Positions 53,969 through 64,000 of a stretch of 64,000 nt of DNA are shown one piece after another; position 1 is the stretch's first letter; each line of letters begins with the position of its first letter. The stretch is from Costus lasius (Eukaryota; Streptophyta; Magnoliopsida; Zingiberales; Costaceae): NCBI GenBank assembly GCA_027563935.2, contig JANVAS020000203.1, forward strand, positions 5,084,001-5,148,000, in the 5' to 3' direction. The notes below the pieces were generated by a model. That model did not search any database. It worked only from the letters and a program-made list of their open reading frames with translations, and was not told the DNA's origin. The position numbers and the translations under genes are program-made.

Positions 53969-55230
53969 TAATTAATTCAAATAAATCAGCCCATTTAATC
54001 CCACAAAAATAGGACTCTAATTAATTAATTAATTAGCCCTTATTTTATCATGATCAATTAAACTCACATGAGGTATAAGCGCTAACCCTAGTCTAACTAG
54101 GGTTAAGCATGCGCCATCCCTTTTCTTCTCCTTAAGCCCATTAAGCTCAACCTTTTCAATGGGCCCAGCCCAAGGTCCATTTTTCATGTTAACCAAGCCC
54201 TTGGATCCAATCTAATTTAACCCATGGTCAAATTGGGCTAACCATAGTTAAAATGCCGTAAATGGAAGTTGGCTCCAATAAGTCTCTTCCATCTCATCAG
54301 GCCCATTGGCACTGATGAAATCTCCAAAACAGATCCGAGTTATCCAATAACTCGATCATAAGGCTTCCCGATCAATGCGAGAACTCGAGTATCAAGGTAT
54401 GCGACCCTGTAGGTTCCACTGACGTTGGCAGTGCTGACCTAAGATCACCACAATCAGTGAGTGGCACCTAGCAGTGCATCGCTGCTACCCAAGTCATCGG
54501 AATGGATATCGACATCGACATCCCCATCATCGCAACCAGGTACAGATGCATTACAGTCTCTTTACCGAACTGATATCCGATTGGCCAAGTGTGTCACCAC
54601 TTGTTTCTATCCAATCTCATGACTATGACTAAATCTGGTCTAACCAGGGTATGGCCATACACTTTCAGTCATAGAACCATAGAGGAGCTCCATGGATATC
54701 ATGCTTCCCTTAGGAAGGGGCAAATCCTATGTTTGTACATTGACCTTCTCATATGGGTCGTGACATGCCCAATGACAACCGTTATTACCTCCCAACTACA
54801 ACAAGGCGTTAGGCTGTATCAAAGCATATCCCTAACCATATAGAATGGCCAATGACCTCAAGTCAAGGGATCAATGCATCTCCTATCACTTGTGAGGATA
54901 ACTCGTGACACCAAGTCATTGTCTCACAGCGGGTCGTCCAATATATCTACCACTGATATACTCATATGCCTGCGTTAGCACCTCGTGCCTAACCAGCCCA
55001 TATACTAGTCTTACAAGTACCATAGCTGTCCCATATCCACTAAGGTACATTGACTAGGGACAATAGTTTGAGCACAGATCCAATCTATCTCCAGGGACAT
55101 TATCATATAAGTACATGTTCGCAGATGTAAACAAATAATGATAACGACAATGCTAGTATGTTATAAATATCAATGTCAAGTAGTACAAGTAACGGACCAG
55201 AATTAGGTCCTTAGGGCATATACACCAACA

Positions 55231-55245
55231 ATCTCCCACTTGCAC
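55231..55245 (-). other. Polypurine tract of Cop-B
   Basis: On the minus strand GTGCAAGTGGGAGAT adjoins the LTR start, as in Cop-A and Cop-G. Confidence 0.82.
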
Positions 55246-55251
55246 TAAGAC

Positions 55252-58200
55252 GTAGAGGTTGAGAAATCTTAACCCCATATCTCTAGCGTGACTATCATGC
55301 TTCTGCTGTGCCAAAGCCTTGGTCAATGGGTCTGCTAGATTATTCTCTGTGTCAACTCTGGTAATCTTGACATCACCTCTGTCGATGATCTCTCTGATCA
55401 GGTGAAATCTCCTGAGTATGTGTTTGGATTTTTTATGAGACCGTGGTTCCTTGGCTTGTGCAATTGCTCCATTGTTATCACAGTAGATTTCAATGGGATC
55501 CACTGCATTGGGAACCACCTGAAGTTCAGAAATGAACTTCCTAATCCAAACAGCTTCTTTGGCTGCCTCAGAAGCGGCCACATACTCAGCTTTGGTTGTA
55601 GAATCAGCTATGGTGGATTGCTTGAAGCTCTTCTAGCATACAGCGCCTCCATTTATCTTGAACACATAGCCGACCTGCGATCTGAAGTCGTTAGGGTCAG
55701 ACTAGAAAGATGCATCAGTGTAGCCCTGCATACTGAGCTCTTCCTGTCCCCCATAGATCAAGAACAAATCCTTAGTTCTTCTCAGATACTTAAGGATGTT
55801 CTTTACAGCCAGTCAGTGCTGTATTCCAGGATTGGATTGGTATCGGCTGGTTATGCTCACAGCATAAGCCACATCTGGTCTAGTACACAACATTGCATAC
55901 ATGATCGATCCTACTGCCGAAGCATAGGGTACTCGACTCATGTCATCCATCTCAGCCTGTGTGGTGGGACACTAGCTCTTTAAGAGAGTAAGGCCATGTC
56001 TCACTGGAAGGTACCCTTTCTTGGATTGCTCCAAGCTAAACCTCTCCAGGACCTTATCAATGTATGTACTATGACTAAGGGCTAGGAGCTTCTTGGATCT
56101 ATCCCTATAGATTCTCACGCCTTGGATACTGGCGGCCTCCCCTAAGTCTTTCATCTCAAAACACTTCCCTAACCATGTCTTCACAGCTTGAAGACTAGGG
56201 ATGTCATTCCCGATGAGCAGTATGTCATCGACATACAAGACTAGAAAAGTCACCAAGCTCCCACTGAATTTTCTGTATACACAGGCATCATCTTCGCTTT
56301 TGATAAAGCCATAATCTCTCACAGCTTCATCAAATCGAAGATTCCAACTTCGAGATACTTGCTTTAATCCATAGATGGATCTCTTTAGCCTGCAGACCTT
56401 ATTGGCCTCTGCAGAATGGACGAAGCCATCAGGTTGTGTCATATACACATCCTCAGCCAGCTTCCCATTAAGGAAAGCTGTCTTCACATCCATCTGTCAT
56501 ATCTCGTAATCATGATATGCAGCTATAGCAAGCAGAATCCGAATGGATTTGAACATGGCAACTGGCAAGAAGGTTTCATCATAATCCACCTTGTGGATTT
56601 GTTTGAATCCCTTAGCCACTAGTCTACCTTTATAGGTAACTATGTTGCCATCCATGTCTGTCTTCCTCTTGAAGACCCATTTACACCCTATGGGCTTTAC
56701 CCCATCAGGTAACTCAACTAAATCCCAGACATGGTTAGCTGAGATGGAATCCATCTCGGATCGCATGGCCTCAAGCCATCTCTCAGAGTCCGGTCCACTA
56801 ACCACCTCATCATAAGTCATGGGTTCATCCTCAATGATGAAGATCCCGTCATGTTGGGTCGGCAGTGACCCATACCTCTCAGGTGCATGACGAATTCTCC
56901 CAGACCTATGTGGGGCCTGTGTCTGAGCCTCAGGTTTCCTAGCAACTGGTACAGGTGGCTCAGGTTCCATCTCTATTTCTTGTGGTTGCACTTGGACCTC
57001 ATCCAAGTCAAACTTCCTCCCACTAACTTCTTTCATGAGAAATTCTTTCTCTAGAAAGACAGCACCCCGAGCAACAAAAACTTTGTTCTCGGTGGGAACA
57101 TAGAAGTAGTAACCCTTAGTTTCCTTAGGGTACCCCACAAACACACATTTATCAGATCTAGGTTCTAGCTTGCTAGAATCCTGACGCTTGACATATGCCT
57201 CGCATCCCTAGATCTTGATAAAAGATAGATTAGGGCGTCTCCCACTTCATACCTCGTATGGAATCTTTGAGACACTCTTAGATGGAACGTTATTCAGTAT
57301 TAGAGAAGCTGTCTCTTGTGCATGTCCCCAGAATGAGGGAGGTAGAGTTGTATGACTCATCATACATCGAACCATGTCCAACAGAGTTTGATTTCTCCTT
57401 TTAGACACACCATTCCATTGAAGTGTTCCAGGCGGAGTGAGTTGGGATAGAATCTCACACTCTTTTAGATAGTCAAGGAACTCACCACTCAGGTACTCTC
57501 CACCACAATCTGATCGAAGAGCCTTAATGGATCTACCAAGCTGGTTCTCTACTTCATTCTTGAATTCCTTGAATTTCTCAAAGGATTCAGATTTATGTCT
57601 CATCTGTTGGGGTATGCCCTTAAGGCTAATGTTTGAGGCCTTGGGATTGTATCAGTATCATGTATAAACTCTTATGTTTATAAAGGCAATGGTTGTTATT
57701 CAGGTTGATATATTATCTGCTGCAATACATATACTTCTGAATAATGTCTCAATGCTGTTCAGCTAGGCTGACATGCACTTTTGTCCTTAGTCGAGATATC
57801 TTGGTGAACATGAGACAGCCTTGATATGATTGAGACTAATATGTATACTAATCTTATAGGATGCTTCGAGCATGGAATAAGATGTAGACTCATGGGTACA
57901 TTGGATGTACTGGACAGACCCTACTAGGATATTCAATTGCTTGTCACAATGTGAATAATCCTTGATTGCAACAAGTGGCACATGTCCTCTGACTTGAGAT
58001 CACTTGTGTTTCTAAATGATGATTGTCATTGTTTTGAGGTAGTTCAATATCATTTGAAACATAATGGTTATAGACTATCTTGGATAATGATCATGAGTCA
58101 GGTTAGGACACTAGTGATAGATATAGGATTGCCGTCTCCTTGTTTAAGGAGTGTGATGTTCTGAAGGGGCCCCCCTGGATGAGATGATTGAGAAAGTGTA

Positions 58201-60547
58201 TGGCCATACCCAGGTGACTATGTTCATCTGATCTAATCATGCTCATCATATTGGAGTTACATGCTTGACAGGCTTGTCCAATAAAGAACATCTAGTGGCA
58301 AAGGAATCATGTATGCCTAGTGAGTTGATTCACACTTGTGCTGTGTTTTGGGTGTAGTCTTGGAAGACTCTTTCCTTTATATCGGGAGACAGTGATGTGT
58401 TGCTAGATACCCCTCACTGATCGTGATAATGTAAGTTGTCGTTACCGACATTTAAAGGAAACCCTTAGGGTCGCACAATTTGATGATATGGCTTACTTAA
58501 GTCAGATCGTGTGGACTGAATTGTTTGGGTTCAGTTTAAGGGGATTTAATCTCTGATTGTGAGTGAGATCTGGTCTAATCATGTTTGATTGATTAGGGCT
58601 TGAGATCGGTAAGCTTCGATCGAGAGAATGGATGCTAGATCAGTGAGATCAGGAGCATCATGAGATGAACGGTTAGATCTTGAACCTTTAGGGTTTAATA
58701 TGATCTAGACCAAATCGTTTGGGTCAATTGGTCTTTGAACCAAACCAAAATGAACCGCTCATTGAGTGAGCGCATGGTTCAAGGGGAAAGGAGGTTGCGA
58801 CTTGTTCACTTGGCGTGAACGCATGAGCGAGTGTGGGTTTCTATTTTTAGAAACCATGATCTCAAATGAGATCACGCCTCATGTAGGAATAGAATTATTC
58901 TATTCTTGTCTCTCTCTCTCGCCCATCTCTCTGAACGGCTACGCTCTCTCTCGCGTGGTGAAAGGTTGAAGCCTTGGAGAGGATTCAAAAAGAAAAGGAA
59001 GTCATCTCACTCCCTTCCATTCGATCAAGACACTTGGAGATCCTTGCTAGCACAAGGAGCGACAAGGGTAGGCGATCTTCATCTTGTGTGCGCACCTTTT
59101 GGAGGAAAGCTTTTTCGGTTTCTGCTTCCAAGACGCCATCAGAGAAATGGCACTGGTATGAGTCGTCTAATCTTTACAAGTTAATCATATGATATGCATG
59201 CGATTTTGTTTAGAAACCCTAGCTTCCGTTGCTTTCAAAACCTCTTATATGCGCCATAGGGTTTCGCCCCCTTCATGTGGGGACTTTCATCATCAAGTAG
59301 ACATAACCATACCTACTAAAATCATAAATAAAGGTAATGAAGTAGTTGTGTCCTCCTTTGGCTTGTTTATTGAATGGTCCACACACATCACTGTGTATAA
59401 GGTCCAATAAACCTCCTGCCATCTCACTTGTCTTGGTGAAGGGCGCCTTTGTCATTTTCCCTAATAAACAAGGCTCACAAGTATCAAATTCCTCCAAGGA
59501 ACTTGAATCTAACAACCCATTTGCATGGAGTTGTTGAATGCAATTCTTTTTTATATGGGCTAATCGACAATGCCATAGGAAAGCACCAACTGAACCACTC
59601 AGTTTGGTCCTTTTGTGATTTATGTTACATATAGAGTTATCCATGTCCAACACATATAGACCATTGCATAATGTACCCTTTCCATAGAACATATTTGCAA
59701 ACGAAAAAGAACAAGAGTTCTTATTTATTTCAAATTTAAATCCTTTCCTTGCCAAGCAAGGAATGGATACAATGTTCTTAGTAAGTGAAGGTACACAATA
59801 GCAATTATCTAACTCTAGTTGAAGTTCAGAAGGCAAGGAGAGAGTCAAAACTCCTACAGCAACAGCAGCAACCTGTGCCCCATTTCCTACTCGTAGGTCA
59901 ATCTCTCCAGTCTGCACCGATCTACTTTTCTTGAGCCCCTGCATATTTGTACAAATATGAGCTCCACATGCGGTATCCAATACCCATGACATAGAAGTAG
60001 AAAGGTTGACTTCTGTAACATAAATACCTGAGCATGAAGACGAAGCCTTGCTTCTCTTCTTCCTATTTTGAAGTCGCACCATGTCCTTTAAAATGTGAAG
60101 TGGTCCTCCACATGATAGGCACCTGTTATTTCTGGCCCTTTCCATTTTTAATTCCATTTCCTTTGTTAAGCCAATCGGCTCAACACATGGAATTTCAACT
60201 TCAGGAGGATAGAGCCTAACCAATTCATCAAAGAGCTGCTTTAGATTAGAAATAATCTCAGAAGCACTCTTTAATTCATATTGCCCTCGAAGCTCGGGCG
60301 ACATGTTAGTTAGCATCAATTGTGCAACCTCCAAAGTATCAGGCTGATGCTTATCGTAAGCATCTTTCTCAGCCGTTGAGGCCGAGCATAGAAGTGGGTC
60401 AGGAATAGGCTGCCTAAGGACATGGAGCTTCTTTTCAAGCTTGAGAACGATTCTCAAGTTTATATACCAATCCATCAAGTTGGATCCAACCAACTTGTCC
60501 TTCTCTATAAGGCATCGTAGTGACAGTCTGCTATTGTTCGTAGTCAT
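55252..60547 (-). pseudogene. Cop-B gag-pol, seven stops, catalytic residues lost
   Basis: One frame from the ATG at 60545-60547, kept after removal of the 57605-59289 solo LTR and one TSD copy. Gag starts MTTNNSRLSLRCLIEKDKLV; about 70 codons are missing after QLFDE compared with Cop-A, and the zinc knuckle is degraded (CLSCGGPLHILKD). Protease: LDTACGAHIC. Integrase: GVSERRN reads GVSKRRN, so the catalytic Glu is Lys. RT keeps YVDD. RNase H STTEAEY reads STTKAEY. Stops lie at 57247, 57208, 56497, 55972, 55813, 55702 and 55633 (five Trp, two Gln codons); there is no frameshift. The original stop (TAG in Cop-G) is TAC here (55252-55254), so the frame runs into the LTR to 55153. Confidence 0.88.
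57605..59289 (+). mobile_element. Family-1 solo LTR in the Cop-B integrase (1685 bp)
   Basis: Starts TGTTGGGGTATGCCC and ends GGGGACTTTCA, the plus-strand orientation of the Cop-A and Cop-D LTR. It is flanked by TCATC at 57600-57604 and 59290-59294. Removing it rejoins integrase between YGYVYLM and RHKSESF. Confidence 0.92.
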
Positions 60548-61446
60548 TATTCTACAATAACGAAGAAAAGCAGATCAGTACTACTTCAAATCATTTAAAC
60601 TGGATTTGTTTTAAATGATCATGGCTCCCACTATTTTAATCAAATTGACAACCTACAAAGTCAATCGGGAAGATAAAAACTTCCTAGTGAGATGAGATCC
60701 TTATTTCACATGAGGCTTCGCGTGTGGGATGAGATGCACAAAGTAACTCATGCTTCCTAAGGTGGGCACGCTGGCCGATTGCTCCAAGCAATTCCCCTTA
60801 TTGAAACAGTCTAGGCATTTCATGTACGGCGAGGGCTGGATACAACATGAAACCCTAACCTTTCAACGATGCTTCTAGACTTTCATCATGTGCCCAGCAC
60901 ATATGAACTTCTAGTCAAGTCCATTCCTAACCGTTATGCCCAGGGCCAACGAGTTTCCTTGCGAAGACGCGCCCGATTAAAACGGACTGGGGAAACCATT
61001 GCCACCACGCACTTTCTAAAGATAAGTGGGTGTGTCCCATGAGGGTGGGAAATAGTTCACAACACCACTGATCGATAGCTTAGTGAGGGCTACGTGTTAG
61101 AAGGCTACTAGACTTGATATTTTGAATGAGGGTTTTTGAGGTCTCAATTAGTTTTATCTTATGTCTAGCATTACAGGCATGCATTCTTATAGTGATAATA
61201 TAACGATAAAACAATACAGGCATGCTTTAGCAGATAAGATAAGCAGTAAAAGAATGATGCGATCATGACCTATTCAAGACATTGAACCAACCCATGCCAA
61301 GGAGGTTCAACTCCTGACCTAAGACTCAAGCCCCAAGAACTAGACCTAGCCGACCTCTATTTTGAACTTCAAGGTTGGCTCCAAGGTCCTCCAAGGGTGA
61401 ATTGCCATCTTGCAAGGTCCAACATAGCTAGCTCACAAGCCCTAAG
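60548..61446 (-). other. Leader of Cop-B, truncated by Cop-G
   Basis: Aligns with 12842-13850 of Cop-C (for example ATGCCCAGGGCCAACGAGTT). It stops at 61446 where Cop-C continues for another 680 bp to its PBS. No ORF or PBS here. Confidence 0.75.
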
Positions 61447-63599
61447 TGTTGGGAAACCCCGGGGATATTTTACCATTTTTCAGAGGTTTATGGACACAAA
61501 TACATTGCGCAACGAAAGAATATCCCCGAAACAGGCCAGTCCCAAAAACCCAGTGACGATCGCATGCGAAGGAGTCGACACGATGAGATAGAAAATACCT
61601 AAAGCAACGTGAGGCTGATGTCGAAGTAGGCGCCCAAGCGTGTGCCCTCTGCAGTCTCATACACATGGGATGCCTCGAGCTCTCTTCTTCCTCGCCCGGT
61701 GCTAGCCTCGGGAAGAAGATCCAAGCCTTTTGCTTATTCCTCTAGCCTTGCGCCGCCTCCAAGGTGTATGCGCCAAGAGGAAGATGAGGAGAAGGAAGTC
61801 GCCAAACACCACCAAGTTCCTCACGCCAAGAGGAAGAGAAGAAGGTGTGTTGTGGCTAGGGTTGGATGGAAGAAGAGTTGCGCCACTAGCCTCTTGCTTT
61901 CGCCCTCAAGAACTCGCCCTCTAGTGCTCGCCTCCTCTCTTGATCACGCCTCCAAGGAGAGAATTAGTATCTTGAGAGGGGCGGCTTGGGGGGGGGGGTA
62001 TATATAAGGCAAAGGGCGGCTTAATATGTGGCCACCATTCAAATTGAATGTGCGGCTAGGAGAGAAAATAGGGAATTAAGTCCTAACCCAATTAGGACTT
62101 AATTTGGGCGACTTGATCATGTCCTAATCCAATTAGGACTGATGTGAATGGTTTGATCAAGGCTAGGATTCATGTGGACGATTTGATCAAGCTTGATTCC
62201 TAATCCAATTGGGATTTGATCAAACTCAAGTCCTAATCCAACTAGGACTTTAAGTGGGCAGTTTTGATTAAGTCCTAATCCAATTAGGACTCTAATCACT
62301 TATTTGAATTAAATCCTAATCTAATTAGGTCTCTTATTAATTCAAATAAATCAGCCCATAAAATCCCATAAAATTAGGACTCTAATTAATTCGAATAATT
62401 AGCCCCAAGATTAATTTCAAACCTCATAACGCATAGGCGATAACCCTAGTCTAACTAGGGTTAAGCACACGCCATGCACACGCCATCCCTTTTCTCCTCC
62501 TTAAGCCCATTAAGCCCAACTTATCAATGGGCCCAGCCCAATGTCCATTATGCATGTTAACCAAGCCCACGGATCCATTACAATTTAACCCTAGGTCAAA
62601 TTGGGCTAACCATGGTTAATATGCCGTAAATGGAAGTTGGCCCCAATAAATCTCTTCCATCTCATCAGGCCCATTGGCGTTGATGAAATCTCCAAAATAG
62701 ATCTGAGTTATCTAATAACTCGATCATAAGGCTTTCCGATCAATACGAGAACTCGAGTATCAAAGTGTGCGACCCTGTAGGTTCCTCTAACGTTGGCAGT
62801 GCTGACCCATGGTCATCACAAGCAGTGAGTGGCACCTAGGAGTGCATCACTGCTACCCAAGTCATCGGAATGGATATCGACATCGACATCCCCATCATCG
62901 CAACCAGGTACAGATGCATTACAGTCTCTTTGCCGAACTGATATCCGATTGGTCAATTGTGTCACCACTTGTTTCCATCCAATCTCATGGCTATGACTAA
63001 ATCAGGTCTAACCTGGGTATGGCCATACACTTTCAGTCATAGAACCATAGAGGAGCTCCATGGATATCAAGCTTCCCTTAGGAAGGGGCAAATCCTATGT
63101 CTGTGTATTGACCTTCTCATATCGGTCGTGACATGCCCAATGATAACCGTTATTACCTCCCAACTACGGCAAGGCGTTAGGTTGTATCAAAACATATCCC
63201 TAACCACATAGAATGGCCAATGACCTCAAGTCAAGGGATCAATGCATCTCCTATCACTTGTGAGGATAACTCGTGACACCAAGTCATTGCCTAACAGTGG
63301 GTCGGTCCAGTATATCTACCACTGATATACCCATATGCCTGCATTAGCACCCCGTGCCTAACTAGCCCATATACCAGTCTTACAAGTACCATAGCTGTCC
63401 CATATGCACTAAGGTACATTGACTAGGGACAATAGTTTGAGCACAGATCCAATCTGTCTCCAGGGACATTATCATATAAGTACATGTTCGCAGATGTAAA
63501 CAAATAATGATAACGACAATGCCAGTATGATATAAATATCAAAGTCAAGTAGTACAAGTAACAGACCAAAATTAGGTCCTTAGTGCATATACACCAACA
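61447..63599 (-). repeat. 3' LTR of Cop-G (2153 bp)
   Basis: Plus-strand ends TGTTGGGAAACCCC and TACACCAACA. Contains an 11-12 G run next to TATATATA (61988-62006) and the six-copy GTCCTAAT/ATTAGGAC array (62079-62333). Confidence 0.9.
62079..62333. repeat. Six GTCCTAAT..ATTAGGAC palindromes in the Cop-G LTR
   Basis: Same order and spacing as 53714-53968, with point changes that partly spoil three of the six palindromes (for example CCAACTAGGAC at about 62245). Confidence 0.82.
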
Positions 63600-63620
63600 A
63601 TCTCCCACTTGCACTAAGAC

Positions 63621-64000
63621 CTAGAGGTTGAGAAATCTTAACCCCATATCTCTAGCGTGACCATCATGCTTCTGCTGCGCCAAAGCCTTGGTTAATGGGT
63701 CTGCTAGATTGTTCTCTGTGTCAACTTTGCTAATCTTGACATCACCTCTGTCTATAATCTCTCCGATCAGGTGAAATCTCCTGAGTATGTGTTTGGATTT
63801 TTGATGAGACCGTGGTTCCTTGGCTTGTGCAATTGCTCCATTGTTATCACAATAGATTTCAATGGGATCCACTGCACTTGGAACCACCTGAAGTTCAGAA
63901 ATGAACTTCCTTATCCTAACAGCTTCTTTGGTTGCCTCAGAAGCGGCCACATACTTAGCCTCGGTTGTAGAATCAGCTATGGTGGATTGCTTGAAGCTCT
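63621..64000 (-). pseudogene. Cop-G RNase H, C-terminal end of pol, partial at window edge
   Basis: The frame reads DSTTEAKYVAASEATKEAV, FISELQVVPSAVDPIEIYCD, SKHILRRFHLIGEIIDRG, and ends GLRFLNL with TAG at 63621-63623, next to the PPT. The RNase H Asp in YCDNNGAIAQ is kept; TTEAEY reads TTEAKY. No stop lies in the visible 380 bp, so whether the full ORF is intact is unknown. It closely matches Cop-B but keeps the normal stop. Confidence 0.8.

Larger units (their letters stand above)
53121..55230 (-). repeat. 3' LTR of Cop-B (2110 bp)
   Basis: Plus-strand ends are TGTTGGGAAACCCC and TACACCAACA. It holds a palindromic TATA site (53628-53647) and a six-copy palindrome array (53714-53968). It matches the Cop-G LTR (61447-63599) throughout and Cop-C in most parts. 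Confidence 0.9.
53121..61446 (-). mobile_element. Cop-B: family-2 Ty1/copia element, nearly complete in window, defective
   Basis: 3' LTR 53121-55230, PPT, gag-pol 55252-60547 interrupted by a family-1 solo LTR, and leader to 61446, where Cop-G is inserted. The remainder of the leader and the 5' LTR should follow Cop-G outside the window. Left flank GAAAG (53116-53120) is the candidate TSD. It lies in the Gyp-E2 integrase. Confidence 0.87.
61447..64000 (-). mobile_element. Cop-G: family-2 copia element nested in the Cop-B leader, partial
   Basis: 3' LTR 61447-63599, PPT 63600-63614, end of pol from 63621; the rest is beyond the right edge. It is not a tandem partner of Cop-B because the Cop-B leader is broken before its PBS. 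CTAAG (61442-61446) is the expected TSD. Confidence 0.82.

Noticed and set aside
61447..63599. Shared LTR of a tandem copia array
   Set aside because: The left side is an interrupted Cop-B leader without a PBS, which fits nesting rather than LTR-LTR recombination.

Overview
This is a flowering-plant nuclear window. It is nested LTR retrotransposons (Ty1/copia and Athila-like Ty3/gypsy) around a roughly 11 kb island holding the only convincing host gene, an intronless GC-rich CC-type glutaredoxin. The GC-rich gene in an AT-rich surround would fit a monocot, but I cannot name the species. Labels used: Cop-A, B, C, D, G are copia elements; Gyp-E1 to E4 are gypsy elements; family 1 has LTRs of about 1.69 kb, family 2 about 2.0-2.15 kb.

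Left nest (1-31917). The host is an old family-2 copia element on the minus strand, Cop-C. Its gag was hit by a gypsy element, of which an LTR piece remains (2863-3382). That piece was hit by family-1 element Cop-D, which runs off the left edge. The gag was also hit by Cop-A (3429-12595): two equal 1691-bp LTRs with no difference seen, a TCATA target-site duplication (TSD), a PBS, a PPT and an unbroken 1294-codon gag-pol ORF. Cop-A is the youngest-looking and possibly still active element. The 5' LTR of Cop-C is split by the 15.4-kb Gyp-E1 (14780-30201, TSD CCCGG). Gyp-E1 has an env-like third ORF and itself carries a solo LTR (25431-27664, TSD CTTAG).

Island (31918-42697). It holds a non-autonomous hAT-type element (33188-33751, TSD TATAGAGA), the glutaredoxin gene (34423-34809, minus) with a TATA box and a tight cluster of four TGACG motifs, and a 5.75-kb Mutator-like element (35557-41307). 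The latter has terminal inverted repeats of about 0.8 kb and a 1.55-kb internal array built on GATATC palindromes that reverses orientation. A degraded gypsy integrase tail closes the island.

Right nest (42698-64000). Gyp-E3 (plus strand) is interrupted in gag by a solo LTR (45145-46939, TSD AGGAG) and cut off by gypsy LTR material (Gyp-E4, Gyp-E2; minus). The integrase of Gyp-E2 is split by family-2 copia Cop-B. Cop-B carries a family-1 solo LTR (57605-59289, TSD TCATC), and its leader is split by another family-2 element, Cop-G, which leaves the window on the right.

Recurring themes are coding decay almost entirely by C-to-T or G-to-A changes, and short palindromes arranged in arrays in unrelated elements: ACGGTACCGT in gypsy LTRs, GTCCTAAT..ATTAGGAC in family-2 LTRs, GATATC in the Mutator-like element. 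All element boundaries were found by eye from repeats, TG..CA ends and TSDs; no database search was possible.
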